Origin: 20CM-2-55-15 sp964633285
GTDB lineage: Bacteria; Acidobacteriota; Terriglobia; 20CM-2-55-15
Direction of reading: 5' to 3'
Assembly (NCBI GenBank): GCA_964633285.1
Contig: CAZWGA010000007.1
Coordinates: 62,001 to 126,000 of the forward strand
DNA: 64,000 nt
This document shows, in pieces, positions 59,764 to 64,000 of this stretch. The stretch's first letter is position 1, and every line of letters starts with the position of its first letter. Position numbers and translations under genes: made by a program. The notes under the pieces are model-generated. The model was given only the letters and a program-made list of their open reading frames with translations, was not told the DNA's origin and searched no databases.

Positions 59764-61296
59764 ATGTCGTTCAAATTGACTTCGTCACTATTCGCGCTTT
59801 TGGCACCGGCCATTGTCTGGGCAGCGCCACAGAACCACGATGTACGGCTGGCCGAAGCTGCGATGAATCGCGATACCGCAACTGTTCGTACACTCGTGCA
59901 ACAGAAAGCCGATGTAAACGCACCGGGCAAGGACGGTACTCCCGCGCTTCACTGGCTCGTGCGCGTGGACGACCTCGAAGATGCCCGCCTTTTGATTCAA
60001 GCCGGCGCCAACGTAAAGTTCGCGGACCGCTACGGCGTTACTCCTTTATATATAGCCTGCACGAACGGCAATGCGGCCATGATTCGTTTGCTCCTCGATG
60101 CCGGAGCCGATGCGAATTCCGTCGATCCGGCGGGTGAAACAGCTTTGATGGCCGCGGCGCGCGTCGGCGATCTCGATTCGGCCAAAGCCCTGATCGATCA
60201 CGGTGCACGAATCGATACAACCGATCCAGCTTTCAAACAAACGGCACTGATGATTGCAGTGCGGGAAAATCATTCCGAGGTTGTTCGGCTTCTTGTTCAA
60301 AAGGGCGCTGACGTGAATGCCCAGACGCGGCAAGGTGAAACACCCGGCTGGATTCTGCCGAACTCGGTTCCTGGATTCGGCCACGGCATCGGAATTGTGC
60401 GCGGCGGATTGCCCGAGCGCGGTTCCCGCTACTTCATTCCCGGGGCTCTCACTCCCCTCTTATATGCGTCTCGAGACGGCCGGCTCGACGCCGCGAAAAT
60501 CCTCGTAGACGCCGGGGCCGATTTGAAGAAAACGGATGCGAACGGCATTGCGCCGCTGCTGATGGCGATCAGCAACGATCACATGGATGTCGCGCGCTAC
60601 CTCATCGATCGGGGCGCGGATATCAACGTCAGCGATTGGTATGGACGCACCCCGCTGTGGACGGCGGTGGAAGTACGCAACATGGATGAAGACAATGGGT
60701 CGTTCGAAAATGGAATCGACCGCGAGCCCGTGCTGGACGTCATCAGGATCCTCCTGGAAAAAGGCGCTGATCCGAACCCCCGCACAAAAGAAAGCATTCC
60801 TATTCGGCGATTCATGCTTCGCACCACCGGCACTCTCGAGTGGGTGGATTTTACGGGACAAACACCGTTCCTTCGAGCCGCTTATGCGGGCGATCTGACT
60901 GTCATGCGGTTGCTTCTCAAATACGGCGCGGACCCGAAGATTCCAACACTCGCGGGAACGACGCCGTTGATGGTGGCGGCGGGAGTGAACTGGGTCGTGG
61001 ACCAGACCTATGATGAAGGACCGAAGAACCTGCTGGAAGCCGTGAAACTCTGTTACGAACTCGGCATGAGCGTTAACGATGTGAACTCCATGGGCATTAC
61101 CGCCGTGATGGGCGCGGCAAATCGCGGATCCGACGACATCATCCAGTTCCTCGTGGATAAAGGCGCCAGGCTGGACGTGAAGGACAACGAAGGCCGGACT
61201 CCTTTGAATTGGGCGGAAGGCGTTTTTCTCGCGACGCATCCCGGCAAAGCCAAACCCAGTTCGATGGCGTTGTTGAAGAAATTGACGGCGAAATGA
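59764..61296 (+). CDS. Exported ankyrin-repeat protein, triad 2
   Basis: A 510-residue paralogue of the protein at 41666-43180, with a signal peptide (MSFKLTSSLFALLAPAIVWAAPQ) and about ten ankyrin repeats (DGTPALHWLVRVDDLEDARLL, GETALMAAARVGDLDSAKAL, GTTPLMVAAGVNWVV). A GGGGGATTGA precedes the ATG. The long insert between repeats five and six (about 198-230, GWILPNSVPGFGHGIG) is also present, in diverged form, in triad 1. The stop overlaps the DUF1592-type gene as ATGA. Confidence 0.9.
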   Translation: MSFKLTSSLFALLAPAIVWAAPQNHDVRLAEAAMNRDTATVRTLVQQKADVNAPGKDGTPALHWLVRVDDLEDARLLIQAGANVKFADRYGVTPLYIACTNGNAAMIRLLLDAGADANSVDPAGETALMAAARVGDLDSAKALIDHGARIDTTDPAFKQTALMIAVRENHSEVVRLLVQKGADVNAQTRQGETPGWILPNSVPGFGHGIGIVRGGLPERGSRYFIPGALTPLLYASRDGRLDAAKILVDAGADLKKTDANGIAPLLMAISNDHMDVARYLIDRGADINVSDWYGRTPLWTAVEVRNMDEDNGSFENGIDREPVLDVIRILLEKGADPNPRTKESIPIRRFMLRTTGTLEWVDFTGQTPFLRAAYAGDLTVMRLLLKYGADPKIPTLAGTTPLMVAAGVNWVVDQTYDEGPKNLLEAVKLCYELGMSVNDVNSMGITAVMGAANRGSDDIIQFLVDKGARLDVKDNEGRTPLNWAEGVFLATHPGKAKPSSMALLKKLTAK

Positions 61297-63587
61297 AAAG
61301 CCGCGAACTATACACACTTCTTTTTCTGGTTCTTTTGGCGTTGATGCCGGCGGCGCCCGTTCAGACGTCGCCCCGGCAGACGGCTCCCTCCGCAACATCT
61401 TCGACGCCGCCGCTCCTCACGCAGTACTGCATCACCTGTCACAATCAACGGTTGAAAACCGGCGGGCTTACTCTCGACACGATGGACTTTGCAAATGTTT
61501 CGAAGGATACGGCGACGTGGGAAAAAGTCATCGTCAAAATCAAAAGCGGCATGATGCCTCCGAGCGGAGTCCGGCGCCCGGATCGCGCAGTACTCGATGC
61601 TTTTGCCGTGGAGCTCGAAACAAAAATCGACCGGTCGGCATCGGCGAATCCGAATCCGGGCACGACGGCATTGCACAGGCTGAACCGGACCGAATATGCC
61701 AACGTCATCCGCGATCTGCTGGGCCTCGACGTGGACGTCGCATCATTACTTCCACCTGATGCGGCCGCTGAAGGATTCGACAATATCGCGGATGCTCTCA
61801 GCACTTCGCCCGAACTGATTCAGGGTTATGTGTCGGCGGCGATGAAGATCAGCCGCCGCGCCGTTGGCGACCGTACTCTGATTCCGACGCAAGCCACCTA
61901 TAACGCGCCGGCGGGTTTCTCGCAGGATCGGCACATCGAAGGACTGCCGCTCGGTACTCGAGGCGGATTGATTGTTCGACACACATTTCCGCTGGATGCC
62001 GAATACGACTTGAGCATCAACGGTGGATTTGGTGGCGGTGGCGCGACCGACGTGACGCTGGATGGCGAAAGAATCGAGGTTCGAAATCCCCGTAGTTTCC
62101 GTCTGGCAATGGCCGCAGGCCCGCACACCATCGGGGCCGCCCTAATCGATCGCACGCGAGCCGCGGGAGTGGACGACGCGTACTCGGATTTTCGAGTCAA
62201 TGGCGCATTCACGACGGGAGGCGGCATCGCATCCATCGTGATTACCGGTCCGTACAATGCCGCGAGTCCCGGCGACACGCCTAGCCGCAAGCGCATTTTC
62301 GTCTGCCGTCCCGCCAACGCCACGACCGCCGCGGAAACCGCATGCGCGCGGCAAGTCATGTCGGCGTTGTCGCGGCGCGCATACCGCCGCCCTGTTAACG
62401 ATGCCGACGTGGACGCTTTAATGACGTTCTATCAGCGCGGACGAAAAGATGGGGATTTCGAAACCGGCATTCAGGAAGCGCTCGCGAGGTTACTGGTTTC
62501 TCCACGATTCCTCTACCGCATTGAAGATGAACCCGCGGCTGCGAAAGACGGCGCCGCCTATCGCGTGAGCGATCTCGAACTCGCTTCGCGTCTTTCGTTT
62601 TTCCTGTGGAGCAGCATTCCCGACGATGAACTTCTCGACGTTGCCGCGAAAGGGACACTCAGCGATCCGAAGGTTCTCGAACAGCAGGTCAAGCGGATGC
62701 TCGCCGATACCAGATCCGAAGCCCTCATCACGAACTTTGCCGGACAGTGGCTCAACCTGCGTGAACTGGCGAAGGTGGAAACGTCGTCGAAGGATTTTGA
62801 CGATAATCTGCGGCAGTCCTTCAAGCGCGAAACCGAAATGCTGTTCGGCAGCGTTGTTCGCGAGGATCGAAGCATCGTGAGTCTGCTGGATGCCGATTAC
62901 ACCTTCGTCGACGAACGGCTGGCGCGGCACTATGGCATTCCCAACATTCGCGGCAGTTATTTCCGGCGGATCGATCTGGATGCAAAGAGTCCCCGGCGCG
63001 GCATTCTCGGTCAGGGCGCATTTCTGACGGTAACGTCGGTGGGGACGCGCACTTCTCCGGTCACGCGAGGCCGTTGGATTCTGGAAAACATCCTGGGTAC
63101 TCCTGCTCCGGTTCCGCCGGCTGGAGTGGACACCAATCTGGAAAAGGATGCGGAACAGGTTAAAGTCACATCGTTGAGGCAACGGCTCGAGTTGCATCGC
63201 AAAGTGGAGCCATGCGCGAGCTGCCATAAAATCATGGATCCGATCGGGTTCGCTTTCGAAAACTTCGACATGGTCGGCATGTGGCGTGAAACCGACGGCA
63301 AGACTCCCATCGATGCTTCGGGACAACTCGTCGACGGCACAAAGCTGCAGAGCACGGCGGATCTTCGCCAGGCATTGTTGAGCCGGCGCGAGGCATTCGT
63401 GACGACAGCCACGGAAAAGTTGTTGACCTATGGTATGGGAAGGACAGTGCAGTATTATGATATGCCTGCGGTGCGGAACATCGTGCGGCGGGCAGCACCC
63501 GGCGACTATCATTTCGCTTCGCTGGTTCTGGGCGTCGTGCAGAGCGCGCCGTTCCAAAACAAAATGAAAAAAGGATTAGAGCGATAA
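61293..63587 (+). CDS. DUF1592/1588/1585-type cytochrome-containing exported protein, triad 2
   Basis: A 764-residue paralogue of the protein at 43177-45672. The ATG at 61293 overlaps the ankyrin stop and gives a clean signal peptide (MKSRELYTLLFLVLLALMPA). Heme motifs are CITCH (46-50) and CASCH (641-645). The same DUF1587, DUF1595, DUF1592, DUF1588 and DUF1585 order is seen, with the shared LASRLSFFLWSSIPDDELL and DMPAVRNIVRRAA. It lacks the N-terminal repeat insertion of triad 1, which identifies that insertion as secondary. Confidence 0.92.
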   Translation: MKSRELYTLLFLVLLALMPAAPVQTSPRQTAPSATSSTPPLLTQYCITCHNQRLKTGGLTLDTMDFANVSKDTATWEKVIVKIKSGMMPPSGVRRPDRAVLDAFAVELETKIDRSASANPNPGTTALHRLNRTEYANVIRDLLGLDVDVASLLPPDAAAEGFDNIADALSTSPELIQGYVSAAMKISRRAVGDRTLIPTQATYNAPAGFSQDRHIEGLPLGTRGGLIVRHTFPLDAEYDLSINGGFGGGGATDVTLDGERIEVRNPRSFRLAMAAGPHTIGAALIDRTRAAGVDDAYSDFRVNGAFTTGGGIASIVITGPYNAASPGDTPSRKRIFVCRPANATTAAETACARQVMSALSRRAYRRPVNDADVDALMTFYQRGRKDGDFETGIQEALARLLVSPRFLYRIEDEPAAAKDGAAYRVSDLELASRLSFFLWSSIPDDELLDVAAKGTLSDPKVLEQQVKRMLADTRSEALITNFAGQWLNLRELAKVETSSKDFDDNLRQSFKRETEMLFGSVVREDRSIVSLLDADYTFVDERLARHYGIPNIRGSYFRRIDLDAKSPRRGILGQGAFLTVTSVGTRTSPVTRGRWILENILGTPAPVPPAGVDTNLEKDAEQVKVTSLRQRLELHRKVEPCASCHKIMDPIGFAFENFDMVGMWRETDGKTPIDASGQLVDGTKLQSTADLRQALLSRREAFVTTATEKLLTYGMGRTVQYYDMPAVRNIVRRAAPGDYHFASLVLGVVQSAPFQNKMKKGLER

Positions 63588-63600
63588 CGTAGGAGGCTGA

Positions 63601-64000
63601 ATGGCATTCATCACAAAAAAGCATCTTTCACGCCGGACATTTCTTCGCGGAGCCGGCGTCACTGTCGCGTTGCCTTTCCTGGAATCAATGATTCCGGCGG
63701 CGACGCCATTGATGCAAACGGCCGCAAAACCGAAGACGCGTTTCGGAGCCATTTATTTTCCTCACGGCGCGACGATGTACAAATGGACCCCGGAAAAAGA
63801 GGGCTCGGATTTTGAGTTTTCTGAAATCCTGCAGCCGCTCCAGCCATTTCGAAATCGCATCAACGTGATCAGCGATCTCAGCCATCCTCAGGCCTACGGC
63901 GGAGGCTCGGCGACCTCGAACCATACACGTTCAGCCGCTGCATATCTCAGCGGAGCTCAGGCGAAATCAGGTCCGCAGGCGTACCTCGGGGTCACGGTCG
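63601..64000 (+). CDS. DUF1552 protein, triad 2 (cut by window end)
   Basis: The first 133 codons of a paralogue of the protein at 45672-46988. It has a good GTAGGAGG ribosome site and a Tat signal in SRRTFLRGAGVTVALPFLESM, then FGAIYFPHGATMYKW and TRSAAAYLSGAQ. The reading frame is open to the window edge, so the gene is intact as far as seen. It follows the DUF1592-type gene by 13 bases. Confidence 0.9.
   Translation, partial: MAFITKKHLSRRTFLRGAGVTVALPFLESMIPAATPLMQTAAKPKTRFGAIYFPHGATMYKWTPEKEGSDFEFSEILQPLQPFRNRINVISDLSHPQAYGGGSATSNHTRSAAAYLSGAQAKSGPQAYLGVTV

Overview
The window looks like a chromosomal segment of an acidobacterium (Acidobacteriota, most like the Bryobacterales/Solibacter or Vicinamibacteria type). 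The inference rests on gene families. There are two Oar-like TonB-dependent receptors with an N-terminal carboxypeptidase-regulatory domain. There are two copies of an ankyrin / DUF1592-type cytochrome / DUF1552 triad. There are also PQQ propeller dehydrogenases, CHAT proteins, an M56-TonB fusion and a PEP-CTERM protein. No rRNA, tRNA, CRISPR array, transposase or phage gene was seen. Coding density is high. No stretch longer than about 210 bases lacks a gene; the largest gap is 8643-8851.

Layout. 19-8642 (minus) is an accessory operon: two related exported proteins, one with three Ig-like modules, a 1716-aa RHS protein with a private C-terminus, and a small downstream gene that could be its immunity partner. 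8852-12220 (plus) is a TonB-dependent receptor. 12217-19715 (minus) is a compact four-gene operon: Na+/solute symporter, NagZ-type GH3 exo-hexosaminidase, second symporter, and an exported fusion of an AmiE-like serine hydrolase with a NamZ/DUF1343 exo-muramidase. It reads as an extracytoplasmic peptidoglycan salvage system. 19871-22129 (plus) is a secreted subtilisin behind a sigma-54-like site. 22137-28310 (minus) is a TPR-CHAT caspase-like protein, a small beta-domain protein, a subtilisin carrying QAMASLLD octapeptide repeats, and a NarL-type two-component pair, behind its own promoter. 28432-32245 (minus) holds a di-heme cytochrome c, a PQQ dehydrogenase, a TIM-barrel isomerase-like protein and a GlcG/HbpS protein.

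32364-33497 (plus) is a peroxiredoxin pair, one cytoplasmic and one exported. 33662-36391 (minus) is a second CHAT protein, exported and membrane anchored, with a nearly leaderless promoter. It is divergent from an ECF sigma factor and ZAS-type anti-sigma pair (36504-37648) and a PEP-CTERM protein. 38497-41568 holds an exported protein of unknown function, a Tat-exported amidohydrolase and a bacilliredoxin. 41666-49211 (plus) is ankyrin / DUF1592 / DUF1552 triad 1 followed by a large PQQ dehydrogenase. 49334-53296 is a second TonB-dependent receptor, followed by an ABC exporter pair. 56452-58823 is a BlaI repressor with an M56/BlaR1-TonB antirepressor. 58900-59688 is an exported acidobacterial hypothetical. 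59764 to the window end is triad 2, with its DUF1552 gene cut by the edge.

Several families of small palindromic repeats are scattered between and inside genes. Some have been co-opted as signal-peptide codons or ribosome-binding sites. The strongest candidates for undescribed biology are the AmiE-NamZ fusion operon and the CHAT / subtilisin / two-component operon.
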